NCBI RefSeq assembly: GCF_963583255.1
Contig: NC_084808.1
Location: 16,547,725 to 16,611,724 of the forward strand
Source of the DNA: Pyrus communis
Lineage: Eukaryota; Streptophyta; Magnoliopsida; Rosales; Rosaceae
Reading direction: 5' to 3'
DNA length: 64,000 bases
The notes beneath the pieces were generated by a model. It saw only the letters and a list, made by a program, of their open reading frames with translations. It searched no databases and was not told the origin of the DNA. Both the position numbers and the translations under genes were made by a program. Numbering within the stretch: the stretch's first letter is position 1; each line of letters opens with the position of its first letter. This document shows, in pieces, positions 11,931 to 23,759 of this stretch.

Positions 11931-12441
11931 AAAAAAAAAGAAAGAAAGAAAGAAATGAGCCTAGGTCTCCCCTTCTTTGGGCCTAACAACTTTCATACCA
12001 AATATATATGAAGGATGAGTTTTGGACAACCACTTAGAAAGGAAAATGGTGAAGTTTTGTTTGGAAAATTGCCTACTAGCAAGACACCACCCTCGTCAAC
12101 TCCCTCGACCAGAGACTTGGGGGACTCCTGCCATATACCACTACACCTTGGTACTCAGAAATTTCACGACTACTCAGTGTCTTGTATTTTTCAAGTCCCC
12201 AACCGAGAATTTTTCCTCACTCAAGAAATTAAGGGAGCACTACTTCAACCTACAGTGTCCACCCATGAAGTTTCAACATGCAAACTTCAACAAAATAAAA
12301 AATTCAAAGAACTTAGTGAAGGATACCTTAGTGTATTTAACACAACACATTGAATGAAGTAAAACTTATTTATTGATATCTTCGATAAATTACAAATACG
12401 TGCATGCACATGAATCAAAACAATCAAACAGGAGGGTGCCT

Positions 12442-13116
12442 TCATAAAGGTGGCTCAAGAAATGTCTCAACACTCGGCAAAGCCCCAGAAATAGGAGACA
12501 CCGGAGGGTAATTATTTGGAGCCTCAGTACTGGGGAGAACCCCAGAAAGAGGAGGCACCAGAGGTTGATCATTTGGAGCTTCAGTATGTGGTACAGCCCC
12601 AGAGGACGAAGGCAGTAAATGCCTTTCAAACAAACTCACAAACCTCTGATGATCATTTAAAATCTGACCCTCGAATTCCTGTAACTGGTCAAGCTTTCTC
12701 TTCATGGTTGTAGCATAGCTATGTGCGAGCATATGCAACTATCTATTCTTGTGCTTAAGCCCTCTAATCTCCTGTTTGAGACTTATCACTTTAGCCGCCA
12801 ACGATTCAACTTGGTGGGTTCGAACAAATAGGCGTTGGGCCATATTAGACATAAAACCTGCACACTGAACACTGAAAGCCAGAGAATCCTTAACAGCCAA
12901 CTCATTGGATCTTTTGGAAAGTAGTCTGTTGTCTTTGGGAGTAAGAAGATTTTTGGCCACTACCGCAGCGGTCATATCTTTCTTCATCACAGAGTCCCTA
13001 ATAGTAAGGGGACCAGTAGGAGATAAGAAGGATGGGCGCCATATGTTATCCTGAGGAGACATGGCTACCTCTTCTATAGCATTCAAGTCCAAACGACGGT
13101 TGGACGGGCCAGACAT
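12442..13116 (-). pseudogene. Antisense coding region in the LTR element, split by one TAG
   Basis: On the strand opposite to gag, a frame starts at 13116 (MSGPSNRRLDLNAIEE). It runs to a TAG at 12741-12739 and continues in the same frame to 12442. Without that codon it would be about 225 residues. The N-terminal part is polar, with DIVMKKDMTAAVVAKN-like basic text. The middle (residues about 95-150) has heptad-like Leu/Val spacing suggesting a coiled coil. The C-terminal part has imperfect proline-rich repeats of about 24 residues (for example PSTEAPNN). A pyrimidine tract and CAG end just upstream of the ATG, resembling a splice acceptor. I do not recognise the family. It may be a captured host gene or an extra ORF of this element family. 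Confidence 0.5.
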
Positions 13117-13259
13117 TCTCTGAAAAGATGAAGAAAAAATGAGGTACAGTAAGTATGAGAAGTACGAAAATAAGGGAAAAATTCCTACAAGCAATAACTT
13201 TCTGAACGTACTCCTTGAACTTAATTGGTGCTCCTATAAAAGAAAGAGCCAGATCTTCA

Positions 13260-13960
13260 ACAGGGTTGCTTGTTCAAAAATCGAAGAGGCACCACTCTCC
13301 GAATTTCGAGAAACGGATTTCCTGAGTTAAAATTTATTAGCAATTTGCACATGCGACATCAGTTCCTCGGATACCAAGGACAAATTTGCCAAAGAACTCT
13401 GACAAAGTTAAGACATGTAAATGTTGAAGGCCCAGTTACCCTACTATTACCCACAAGGATAAAGGAACAGCACCACCGCGTGATTATTGGAAAATCCTTA
13501 TGTGTGTCAACCTCTGTGCTCCATGGCAAAGCAGACTTGTAAAAATGCCCAACCTTTCTTCATATCTGAGAAAACACTCCCAACAAGTTTACTTGCCCAA
13601 AAATCGAAAAGGCACCGCTCTCCGAATCTCGAGAACCATATCCTTAACAAGATTGCCTACTCAGAAATCGAAGAGGCACCGCTTCCCGAACTTCGAGAGT
13701 TAGATTTCATTGGATAAAATTAGTCCACAATCCTCACACGCAACATCAGCTTTCTGGATACCATAGACTACTTTTTCAAAGTGCAATGACAAAGTTAAAA
13801 CACGTGAATCTTGCAGTGACAACTACATTGCTCTGACCAAGAAAGGTAAAAGAACAGCATTACTACTCGCCATTAGAACAATTCCTATATATGTCAACCT
13901 CCATCCTCCACAGCCAGGCAGACTTGCCAAATAAAAATAAAAATGCTCAACCTTTCCTCA
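13260..13960 (+). repeat. Diverged repeats in the LTR element
   Basis: The motif AAATCGAAGAGGCACCGCT followed by TCCGAA and CTCGAGA occurs three times (near 13277, 13603 and 13666). A longer block at 13335-13500 (CGACATCAGTTCCTCGGATACC) is repeated in diverged form at 13735-13895. This points to a tandem duplication of roughly 390 bp followed by decay. Confidence 0.6.
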
Positions 13961-15311
13961 CATCCAAAATGGCACTCCCAATCTAACCTCTTGAAATACT
14001 CTATTTTCTTCTCCCTCGATAATACCCATACCAACCAGCCACATCAGAGCAAGAATATCTCATATCATCAGGGTTGAAAGCAAGAGTATCCCATATCATG
14101 CTTTTTCCCAGTCATTTCCTTTGCCCTTGCTCTTACTTGCAGGACAAGGAGAAAGAATGCAATCAGTCGGAACCTGAAATCAAACTTCCGATCTATAACT
14201 GATTACCCAGAACCTTTGCCTGGTCGCTTGCCTAGCATTGCTCTCGAGTACTCATCCTCAACTGTTGTCAAGGTCACGAATTCCTTTGGCAAATACCTCA
14301 GAACAGTTGGTACGATATTGGCTCTTTACACTGAAGCTGCCAAGCATGGATGAGTCACTGAGAAGTAGTGCTCTGAAAGACCATTTAAATGAAAAGGTTG
14401 TGCACCATTTCTGCTATACAAAAGATTGAAGCAGAAGGTTCAACGGCGAGCTAGAACAAATCACTACAGCACGACGCCCTTCTTGTGGAACCGCACAATC
14501 CAAACGGAAGAGTCTAGGTCAAATCCAAGCTCGGCATCATTGCTCTAATTGAAGAGATCTAGAAGCCTCAACAGCCTTTTGCTAGCACCGTCGTCGAAGA
14601 ACAAAGCTTCGCCATACCACATCTACTACTTTGTCAAACAGCAAAAGTATCCCATATCATCAGGATCGAACATACTCCAGGTTTGACGGCCTTGTTTTGA
14701 CCCTCAAATTCTGGAGTTCGCTCGCTCCTTTAAAGGAAACCAGAAAACCCTCTAGCCCAGTTCAAGAATACACTTGTGGAAAGTCAAGTACAACAAAGCA
14801 TGTGCCGATTCGTCCGTCTTCTCCAAAAACAAGAGTACCTCATATCATATCTTCTCCCTGTTTCTTCTTTTTATCCTTATTGCTGATGAGAGACAGGGAG
14901 AATGAGTACAATCAGCCGAAACCCAAGATCAACCTACCGATCTGAGACTGATTGCTTGGAACCCTGATTGCTTACCTTGTCTGTCACCTCCTTCGGCAGA
15001 TCTTCTTGCTTAGAAACTTAGGGGACTCCTACTATATGGTTTGTATCGCACTTAACCAAACCCGAAACTATAAGTAAGCTTCAAATGAAAATGATACATT
15101 ACCTTGTGCGTCAAGGCCAACTAAAGATACCACTCCTGGATGAAGGAAAAGTACTTCCAAGAGAAGATATTACATCTACTTACAGGACAGAGAAGGCAAG
15201 TGAAGGCGACACCACACTTCGGTACTTGGAAGTTTCGTGATTACTCAATGGCTTGGATCTTGCAAGTCCCCAACCGAGGAACTTCCCTCACTTGGGAACT
15301 TAGGGGAGCAC

Positions 15312-15830
15312 TATTTGTACCATACTTGATCAATCCCGAAACTATTAAGCACCGGTCAACAATATACCGTCAAGGACCCACAAGACTTTTCCTCCAACTA
15401 GGAGGCCAATCACAACGTGACATGTGTCGGTATCAGAGGCCAATCACAGCGCAACACGTGTCGATATCAGAGGCCAATCACGACATGACACATGTCAATG
15501 TCACAACAAAGCTAGAAACTCTCTTCTATAAAAGGGGATCATTCTCCCATAATAATCTCTAATGTCATTTGGTACTAAACTATTCACTAGAACTCACTAA
15601 AAGAGAGCTTGAACCTATGTATTTGTATAAACCCTTCACAACTAATGAGAACTCCTCTACTCCGTAGACGTAGCCAATCTGGGTGAACCACGTACATCTT
15701 GTGTTGTTTGCTTCCCTATCTTTATTCATTTACATACTTACCCACATTAATGACCAGAGCAATGTAGTGAAGGTCACAAAGTTGACACTTTCTGTTGTAC
15801 CAAAGTCCTCGCTGATTTTGTGCATCAACA
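15312..15830 (+). repeat. 3' LTR of the 8.47-kb element
   Basis: Same length as the left LTR. Its three 34-bp modules (15404-15505) show decay of the G-box: unit 1 has GACATGTGTC, unit 2 keeps CACGTG and unit 3 has GACACATGTC. The TATAAAAGGGG block is intact. Confidence 0.9.
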
Positions 15831-16161
15831 AATGTTAGTAAGAAACGCTAAAAAAGTCAAACTACATAAACAAAATCCTTGCATGTAGTGCAATAGTATT
15901 TGATCGAGGTTTATTTGTTATTTCCAAATGGATATCTATATGTCCGTTTGATTGAACATTTTGTTATTACTTTTTACTTTTTCTGCTTGAGATGTGGAGG
16001 ATTTATATGGATAAATAAATGATGAAAAAGGTGGTGGGAGTGAGACCGTGAGAGGAAGAAATAAAGATGAATAAATGAAAACAAATATTGAAAATGAAAA
16101 CAGCTTAAAATAAAATTTTATTTTTTATGGTTTTAATTTTCATTTTGTGTTCCTTTTACCA

Positions 16162-16200
<39 letters not shown>

Positions 16201-16350
16201 AAAAATCAAACAATAAAAAATAAAGATATTACTACATTCTTTTGATAAATACTTAGTGGGGATTTATGTATGAAGAACTTTCAAAACAAAAGTGTTATGC
16301 ATAGTCACTCACCCCTAAATTTGATATCTAAAAATAAGTAAAATGTCACT
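15831..16350. other. Spacer with a (CT)n microsatellite
   Basis: AT-rich, no gene seen. A CT repeat of about 15 units lies at roughly 16166-16195. Confidence 0.5.
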
Positions 16351-16353
16351 TTA

Positions 16354-17571
16354 GGATGCGTTTGTTGCACCGGACTATCTTGGACTAAACTGGCTTAGAC
16401 TAGACTAAGCTGGACTGATTTAGTGAAGTGTTTGGTGCAGTGTCGGATTAAAAAGCAAAATAATTAATAAATTTTAATATTATATTTGTTTAATTCATAA
16501 AAATTATATTATATTATTAATTTATCTTTTTCTTTTTGGAAATCTCTTCCTGTCTCTAAACTTCTACCATTTTTTTTCTTCTTCCTTCCCATTCTCTCAC
16601 TCCCCTCTCCCTCATTTTCTTCCCTTTTTTTTCTCCGGCCCATCGTTTTCTTCTTTCTTCCCACTCTCTCACTCCCCTCTCCTTCATTTTCTTCCTTTTT
16701 TTCTCTGGCCGACCATCTCCCTCCTTTCTCTCTTTTTCTCCCCCATTTCTCCTAGTTTTCTTCCTCAAAGGAGGATCTGTGCATTTTGTTCCTCAAAGCA
16801 GAGAGAGCACTGCAAATTCAAAATCACATATCAAATTTCTACTATAATTTATGTTTTACAACTCCAAATTTGATTTCGTTTTTTCCTCCAAATTTCTGGA
16901 GAAGAGCACTGCAGCCCAAGGTAATATATTTCTGGGTTTATCACATATTTTGATATTTTCTGTAATTGGGATTTTGATATTTTCTGTAATTCGAAATCGC
17001 ATATCACAGATTTCTGGGTTTATCACAGATTTTGATATTTTCTGGGTTTATCGCAAATTTTGATTTCATTTTTCCTACAAATTTCTAGATAAGAACAGCC
17101 TTTAATTGGGGTTAGATTCGTGGGACAGAGATGGAACCGAAATCTTGTACCCGATTTTTGATGCTCCTCTTGTCACAAAGCCATGGCGACTCCATTGTTC
17201 TCTCTTTTTATCTCTCTGATCGTTTCTAACTTTTCTGGGAGAGGAAATACGGCGAAGCTCAATTGGGATTTATAGGAAGGGAAGGACAGCGGCAGGGAGG
17301 GGTGAAGCAAAGCACATATGGGGGGAAGTGGGGAAGGGTGAAGCGAAGCACAGATGGGGGCGAAGCAGGGACTAGCAGTCCGCTCCTTTTCGGGGGGTCT
17401 CTCTAAGACCCCCTAGCGAGCGTTTTTGTCAGAGCGAGTGAGACTTAGTCTCATTAAACCTAGTCGAGACCCCCTAGCGAGCGTTTTTGTCAGAGCGAGT
17501 GAGACTTAGTCTCATTAAACCTTAGTCCAGTCCATTCCAGTACTCTTTAGTGAAGGCAAACAAACGTCCCC
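16354..17571. mobile_element. PIF/Harbinger-like non-autonomous DNA transposon
   Basis: The left end GGATGCGTTTGTTGCACC and the right end (reverse complement GGGGACGTTTGTTTGCC) form related inverted repeats. TTA flanks both sides (16351-16353, 17572-17574), the 3-bp target duplication typical of PIF/Harbinger. The 1.2-kb interior contains no transposase. It holds a pyrimidine-rich block (16550-16760), short repeats of TTTCTGGGTTTATCACA, and a 60-odd-bp tandem duplication near 17400-17520. Confidence 0.7.
17400..17525. repeat. Tandem duplication of about 62 bp in the Harbinger-like element
   Basis: GACCCCCTAGCGAGCG, TTTTTGTCAGAGCGAGTGAG and ACTTAGTCTCATTAAACC follow each other twice, nearly identical. 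This suggests a recent duplication. Confidence 0.8.
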
Positions 17572-17985
17572 TTAGTGTTTTAATCGCAATCATTGGTATC
17601 AAATTTAAAAACTAGTAACTGTAAATCTTGATTACCAAGTGACCAAGAAAACAAAATTCTCTTTTAAAATATTATTCAGCAGGCAGAAGTTTATTTGGGT
17701 TTTAATCCCATAGTATTATGGATTCGAGATGCATGTAAATATTGGATCATCAATGTGGATCTCTAAAAAAAAATAGTAAGAATACAACAGTCATTGTATA
17801 CAATTGTTTGTACGCATAATGCATGTGTTTTCAAATTTTCTTGGCCTGATTTGAGTATCGTATGCTATAGTTTTTTTTAATGCACAAGGCACAAATGTAA
17901 TTCTACACAAAAAGCGGTAGTAACGTTCTTATTTACTTTTTTATTTTAATCTTTTTAATTCTCTTAGTGTTATGTGTATCCTACT

Positions 17986-18896
17986 CAGTGGCAGATCCAG
18001 GTTTTTAAACTCGGGGGTCCTATTAATAAAGGTCAAAAAAATTATAGACAAAAATAACATTGAAAATATGGTCCTTTTGTCTTGAGCTTGAACTACCTGA
18101 ACAAATAAATGGTCCTATTGGCTGTGGCTTGAAATTTTTTTCCATATTTCTTATTTCTAAATTACATATTTAACAAAAAACACAAAACATATACCAATTA
18201 ACCAATAAACAAAAATTCCATATTTCTTATTTCTAAACTACACATTTAACAAAAAATACAAAACATATACCAATTACCCAATAAACAAAAATTCCATCTA
18301 AATTCTAATGATCAAATGAGTATAAACATAAAACATATCAACAATCATATCAATAATAGACTAAAAATCTTCATCAATATCTAATATAATTTAATTGAGA
18401 TTAGATTAGAATACCAAAAAACTTACTTGAATTGGAAACCAATTAGTGGTGATCTAGAGATTTGGGGAGGTATGATATTAGAGTAATAAAATTATAATAC
18501 GGGATTGGGTGTGGGATTTAGAATTTTAGGGTTTTGAAATCTAAGGAGTTGGGGATTGGAAATTGGATGAACATGTTAAAGATGGGCATTAGGGAAGCAG
18601 AAGAGCGGGAAACGGGGGAAGGGTGGGACAGTGAGGAATGATGTGGGTTGGGGGTGGGATTTAAAATAATAAACAAACACTTTGGGTGGTATTTAAAAAA
18701 CAATTTAAAACAATTGGCCAAAACACTATCGTTTTGAGCCAATTATTTTCTTTCTTCTCCGGTCATCTTCTCCGACAAGAAGATGTCGTACCTGCAACCT
18801 GCACTGCACGAGGCGTCCCCGGAAATTTTCTAGCAGCGATTTAGGGTCGCCCAAGGGTCCTGGGACCTCCCAGGTCCCTCTGTGGATCTGTCACTG
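17986..18896. mobile_element. hAT-like non-autonomous element
   Basis: The ends CAGTGGCAGATCCA (left) and CAGTGACAGATCCA (right, complement) are inverted repeats with the CAGTG start common in hAT transposons. Flanking 8-mers atcctact and atcatata agree at only five positions, so the target duplication is weak. The interior has a 75-bp direct duplication (near 18138-18290) and no transposase. Confidence 0.6.
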
Positions 18897-18930
18897 ATCA
18901 TATAGCACTTAAAACCTAAAATTCGCCACT

Positions 18931-19050
18931 CAGTACTACGGTCTGGTGATATTCCTCTTCACTTGGAAGTGAGAGGTTCTAAGTTTAAATCTCGTGGATG
19001 ACGAATTCGATACCAAATTAGGTTGCCCATTGTGTAGCTACTAATTTTCT
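18931..19050 (+). mobile_element. tRNA-derived SINE copy
   Basis: The head TACTACGGTCTGGTGATATT resembles a Pol III A box, and GGTTCTAAGTTTAAATCTCG resembles a B box. The body GATACCAAATTAGGTTGCCC leads into an AT-rich tail. Relatives are at 30396-30570 (-) and 43884-44030 (+). Confidence 0.6.
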
Positions 19051-19722
19051 TTTTTTGTTATTAATAATTCAAATTTTAGTTTGTTAGCAAAAAAAAAATA
19101 ATTAAATTTGTTAGTTTTGCATGCTAGCGAAATACGTGACATGGATAAAAATGAAAATGTTGAAACGAGAAAATAAGTGAGAGTTTTTGCTTGGTTGCCT
19201 ACAACTACTGCCTACTGGTTCTTTCCTCTTATTTATTAGGCCAATAAGGAAGCGATTAAGAAATGAATAATAATTCGATTTGAGTTGGCATCATATATTG
19301 GGAAGTAGCAAATGTTGCAAATGATACGACAAAATACAACAAACGAGTAGAATTTAGAGTTGCGAATCATCGTTGAATCTGCTGGTATGCAACATCAATT
19401 CATACGCTATACGAATTTGTGACATTTTTAAATTTTTGAGCTTGAAATGATAAGACAGGAAGTCGATTATGAAATGATGAAAACTAGCTTTTTGATTAAT
19501 CATATATCAGTATCGGTACAAACTACAGTATCTCAACTAATGTACAAGATCCAAAATCATAACCCAACATCCTATCAATAAACAAAAGAATCTAATTCCA
19601 ACTAAGAAACCACTAATCGGGCGTTAATTAAGCTTAATTATCGATGCCCCTGTCATCGGAAAATGACTTACATAACACCGATACACTGTCATCGGCCTTG
19701 GCCTCGTGTGTACAAAGATTAA

Positions 19723-20148
19723 GGAGTGTATTCAATTAAGATTTTGAAAGATTTTAATTCTTTTAATGAATCTAAGGGCATTTAATCAGAATTTTAAATA
19801 ATTCTTTGAAATTGAAGATGTATTCAATTAGAACTTTAAGATAGTTTATTAAAATCCTTACAAATTCGGATGTATTCAATTAGGATTTTAAAGAAGTTTA
19901 TAACATTCCAGATGTATTCAATTAGAAATTGATTTTAAAGAATTTGAGAAAGTTGAGGAATTAGAGGGAATTAGAGACATTTCGTAATGTATTTTAAGCA
20001 TCTACAAATCTCATCTTCCGTATGAGATTTTGAAGAAATTGAATCAAAATTTTATATAGAATCTTTACAAATCAATTAAACTCAATAAAAATTCATATAT
20101 TTATAAATCCATTAAAGTCTCTCAAATTCTCAATTGAATACACCGTCA
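19723..20148. mobile_element. MITE with TAA target duplication, next to the CIPK 3' end
   Basis: The ends GGAGTGTATTCAATTAAG and, inverted, TGACGGTGTATTCAATTGAG are flanked by TAA on both sides (19720-19722, 20149-20151). GTATTCAATTAG-type motifs recur inside. The size (426 bp) and 3-bp TAA suggest a PIF/Harbinger MITE. It ends 80 bp from the CIPK stop and may overlap its 3' UTR. Confidence 0.75.
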
Positions 20149-20228
20149 TAAGTTAAATCAACCCCGTGTTTAATTTCCTCACAACACACGCAGCCTACTT
20201 AAATCCAAAATAATGTACACCGCCAACA

Positions 20229-21617
20229 TCAAACGACAGCGTTCTGCCACGAAACGACAAGGTTTTCCAACCCAGTTCGCAACTCTTCCCAAAGTCTAAC
20301 CTCCTTCTCAAGCTCAACCACGCCGCCGCCGCCTCCTTCCGCCATCTTCACTTCCCCAACCACCAAACTTGGCGCAATCTCCATTACCTCAACCGCCATT
20401 ACCACCCTCATCATCGCCCCTTTCCCCATCCCAACACTCACACCGCTCTTCCCTTTCTCCACTCTGTACCCCAGCCTCTTCCCAACCTCCCCCACCTTCT
20501 CCACCACAGTATCCGCTCCCGCCTCCACTGTGAACAGCCTCTCCCTCCGTGTCTCCGCCTCGAAAAGCCCGGAGAGATTCAACCCCGATGACATCGATAT
20601 TATATCAAACGCATTAATCCCGCACGGAACGACGTCGCATTTCTTTACCTCCGCAGCCGGCTCCTCGGAAAGCCTTAAATCAATAGATCTTTTAAACCAC
20701 GGCTTCTCCATCAACGCCTCGGTCCCCAACCTCGTGTTCGGGTTCGGATCGAGCAGCTGGTATATGATCTTACCCGCCGGCTTCGAAATCCAACCCGGAA
20801 TTTCGTACTCCCGCCTCTGAACCTTCTTATACATGGCGATCAAATTGCTGTCGTCGAACGGCAGGCGCCCGGCGAGCAGGACGAAGAGGATGACGCCACA
20901 CGACCATGCATCGGCTTTTGAGCCGTCGTAGCCGCGCCGGTAAACCACCTCGGGTGCCGTGTACGAGGGGGTCCCACAAGCGGTGTGGAGCAGCCCATCT
21001 TTGAGCTGATCGGGTAAGGCGGAGAGTCCGAAATCGGAGACTTTCAAGTTGCCGTTCTTGTCGAGCAAAAGGTTCTGGGGCTTCATATCGCGGTGAGCGA
21101 CGCCGTTTTGGTGGCAGAAGTGCAACGCCGAGACGAGCTGCTGGAAGTAGCGGCGGGCGAGGGACTCCGGCAATTTACCGTGGCGCGAGAGTTTGGCGAA
21201 CAACTCGCCGCCCGTGGCGAGCTCGACGACGAGGTAGATTTTGGACTTGGTGGCTAGGACTTCGTGGATTTTGAGGACGTTGGGGTGTTGCTGGAGGCGA
21301 CGCATGGCGGAGATTTCTCGGAGGATGCGGGGCTCCATGGTTGCGTCAGTTTGGGACTTGTCGATGATTTTGACGGCGACGGCGGTGTTGTCGACGAGGG
21401 ATTGAGCTTTGTAGACCTTGGCGAAGTTGCCTCGGCCCAACAGCCGGCCCAGTTGGTATTTGCCTAGGAGGGTGGTGGGTGTGGAGGTGGGGGTGGCGGT
21501 GGCGGCTGCGGAGGTGGGTGGTGGAGTTGGTGGGACCCCAGGGCCCATGGCTTGTGGGTTGGAGGAAGCAGTAGCAGCAACAGCAGCAACCCAGAAACTG
21601 TGAAGAACAATAGCCAC
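20229..21617 (-). CDS. CIPK7: CBL-interacting protein kinase (CIPK4/CIPK7 type, SnRK3)
   Basis: A Ser/Thr kinase activated by calcineurin-B-like calcium sensors, which transmits Ca2+ signals to transporters and other targets at membranes. The single-exon frame has 462 residues. It shows the Gly loop GRGNFAKV (61-68), Lys83, a catalytic loop HRDMKPQN (175-182), DFG at 195-197 and APE at 221-223. The autoinhibitory NAF/FISL motif [19 protein letters not shown] is at 334-352, and a PP2C-binding-like stretch is near 368-388. The lack of introns and the sequence fit the intronless CIPK clade. Orthology to CIPK7 rather than its paralogue CIPK4 is inferred mainly from neighbours. Residues 1-23 are atypical; a TATA-like element near 21637-21646 would favour starting at Met24 (21548). 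The kinase core is complete and should be active. Confidence 0.93.
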   Translation of the reverse strand: MAIVLHSFWVAAVAATASSNPQAMGPGVPPTPPPTSAAATATPTSTPTTLLGKYQLGRLLGRGNFAKVYKAQSLVDNTAVAVKIIDKSQTDATMEPRILREISAMRRLQQHPNVLKIHEVLATKSKIYLVVELATGGELFAKLSRHGKLPESLARRYFQQLVSALHFCHQNGVAHRDMKPQNLLLDKNGNLKVSDFGLSALPDQLKDGLLHTACGTPSYTAPEVVYRRGYDGSKADAWSCGVILFVLLAGRLPFDDSNLIAMYKKVQRREYEIPGWISKPAGKIIYQLLDPNPNTRLGTEALMEKPWFKRSIDLRLSEEPAAEVKKCDVVPCGINAFDIISMSSGLNLSGLFEAETRRERLFTVEAGADTVVEKVGEVGKRLGYRVEKGKSGVSVGMGKGAMMRVVMAVEVMEIAPSLVVGEVKMAEGGGGGVVELEKEVRLWEELRTGLENLVVSWQNAVV

Positions 21618-22598
21618 TGCTTTCGGAGTTGGGTTTTATTTATGGCGTATTTTTCGGGAGACGACTAGCTGGCTTCTTATTTGGGTTTCCCAAAATACCC
21701 TTTTATGGGTTTGGTCCTTCTTTGTTGGCCTTATGTTTGGAGTGCAACTATCATAAGAATGTAGTTATTGTATCTTGAAAGAAATGTGCTGATCAACCAT
21801 GAATATTGCAGTAGAGCTTAAATCATCTTAAAGAAAAAGAACTAAGCTCGGCTCGATTGTATTTTTCAAAATTTTCTAATCCAATTTCATTTGCATTAGC
21901 ATTGTGTTTTGTGTGTTAGTATGCATTAAATTTTGTATCTACTTTCATGATAATTTCTGATTTTTCTATATGATTTATTTGGTGATTTATATAGCAATTA
22001 GACCGTATATATTTTATATGATTATACAACACAATGCATATGTGAGTAATTTGCTCTAATACTATAATACTTATATGTATTATATTCGATCATCGTCTGA
22101 ATTAATTAGAAATGTATAGGATTACACCTTCCTTTCGCTGTCGATGAAAATATGAGAATGGGCAAATTGAGCATGCAAGATTCAAAAGAAAGTAACTTTC
22201 AGATTGGCATATACGGCCACAAACAAGATGTAAAGCGTTATGCAAAAACAATATCAATGGAAAAGGTTAAAGGCATTTCCACTATGCTAAAAGTAATTGG
22301 CTTTTTCTCCCTTTTGAAAGCCTTTATATTGGTGCCGACAAACAACCTATGCTTAAAGCCTTAAACAGAAAATTAATTATTTATCCACCCTTTTAAAAAC
22401 AGTAATTGGCTTTTTCTCTCTTTTAAATATTTATCTTTAACGTAAGTCGTACTGCTTTTATAATTACAGTCTTCTTCTTCATTCTGCGGAATCTTGGATT
22501 GAAACTTTTTTCAATTAATAATGTTCTTTTAATATAAAATATCGTTTGCATTAAGAAGAATAAAATAATAAAGATAAAAATATCTGTCTTTTAACAAG
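21618..22598. other. CIPK upstream region
   Basis: AT-rich. It contains the CIPK promoter: a TATA-like CATAAATAAA on the minus strand is at about 21637-21646. A block containing AGTAATTGGCTTTTTCTC is repeated near 22290 and 22400. No other gene is seen. Confidence 0.45.
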
Positions 22599-22823
22599 AA
22601 TCCAGATCTTTGTCGGTTTCTTTTTGTGAGGATTTCGGAGATCAGTAAATCATTTTTGTTCATCGTATATCGTACGGTCAAAAATCATTTTAAATATTTT
22701 TACTTAAAATTAAGTACAAACATTACCTGACAAAAACTAACTGCAAGATATACGATAAATAGATACGATTTACGAATTCTCAAAATCCTCACTTAAAAAA
22801 TCCAGAAAAGATCCTGTTGGATT
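22599..22823. mobile_element. Foldback MITE-like sequence
   Basis: Left AATCCAGATCTTTGTCGG and TTTGTGAGGATTTCGGAGA pair with the reverse complement of the right end (GGATCTTTTCTGGATTTTTT and GTGAGGATTTTGAGA). The inverted repeats are about 55 bp and diverged. Exact ends and target duplication are unclear. Confidence 0.5.
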
Positions 22824-23284
22824 TAACATGTCACGGACTGGAAAACGAAATGCACCACCTTGGACAATTTACTGGAATCATAATCATGGTCTTTCATGAA
22901 TCAGCGGTCTATATTTGTTCATGTGCAACTTGGAATTCTACGGTCTAAAAGACAGTCAAATTAAGTGGAAACACGACCTTTCCTGGTGTCGTTTTTGTTC
23001 GAAAGTTTCACGGGTCTGGTACCTGGTGGTGCCTGCTCAGTTTAATATTCAACTTTAATTAATTGTGTGATCAATTTCATTTCTGTAATGGAGAAAATGG
23101 AAAAAGGGCTTTTACGTAATTCAAAACGAGGGGCTTTCACGTAATTTACTACGAGGGTCAGGAAACAGCGCACAACACAAGTAATCTAGAAACTGGAAAG
23201 CGATGAATTTGGACACGTTGGGATTTACCTAGGGCCCTGGGGGTTTGTGGTTGCTTCTGCAAACGAGAAGGGTTCTCTCCTCAT

Positions 23285-23452
23285 TTTTTTTTTTTTTTAC
23301 CTTTTTTTTTTTCCTTTTTTTCTATTTGAACGGTCACAGTTAAGTCACGTCAACATCTTATATTAATTTTTTATAACAAGAGAAAGACAAAATATGAAAA
23401 TATGAGAAAAATGGATGAAAGATGATAGAAAGAGGAGGAGAAAGAATCTTTA
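23285..23452. repeat. Dispersed foldback MITE, copy 1
   Basis: The core TTTGAACGGTCACAGTTAAG, TCACGTCAACATCTTATATT and AATTTTTTATAACAAGAG is shared almost base for base with 56550-56723. It ends near GAGAAAGAATC. Related copies are at about 23760-23935 and 47227-47428. Confidence 0.6.
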
Positions 23453-23759
23453 TGCTCTGCAAACGGGATGACGTATCCTGCTGCTCCTTTCACTCCACGA
23501 GTCCACTGGGGGGATTGTTTTCTCATATTAAATTATATGCATCCAATTTAACTAAAGTCAAATATAATACAATTCAACTATGTTTTGAATATTTTGACAA
23601 AAAAAAAACTATGTTTTGAATATTTTGTTTCCACGTTTTATTCGATCAGTTGTTTTTCATACTTTTATTCACAATTATTCAGAATATTCAACATTAACAA
23701 AAGATTGACATATCAAAATGGCGACTTTAGAAGCATCAAAACTGTTGTGCTACTTATTG

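Larger units (their letters stand above)
7361..15830 (+). mobile_element. 8.47-kb non-autonomous Ty3/gypsy-like LTR retrotransposon, gag only
   Basis: Two 519-bp direct repeats (7361-7879 and 15312-15830) bound the element. The left repeat starts TG and both end CA; the right copy begins TA. The flanking 5-mers aacgt (7356-7360) and aatgt (15831-15835) look like a target-site duplication with one transition. A primer-binding-like sequence (TGGTGCCGTCTATGGG) directly follows the left LTR and a purine tract (aggggag) lies near the right LTR. A broken gag lies at 7881-9308. I find no protease, reverse transcriptase, RNase H or integrase motif. The remaining 6 kb consists of tandem repeats and an antisense coding region. 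It resembles LARD or TR-GAG elements, which depend on a partner for enzymes. The LTRs differ by scattered substitutions, so insertion is not very recent. Confidence 0.88.

Noticed and set aside
16556..16768. Arg/Lys/Glu-rich 70-residue minus-strand frame
   Set aside because: Low-complexity translation of a pyrimidine tract inside the Harbinger-like element.
20530..21603. Plus-strand frames across the CIPK locus
   Set aside because: They are the complement of the clear kinase coding sequence.
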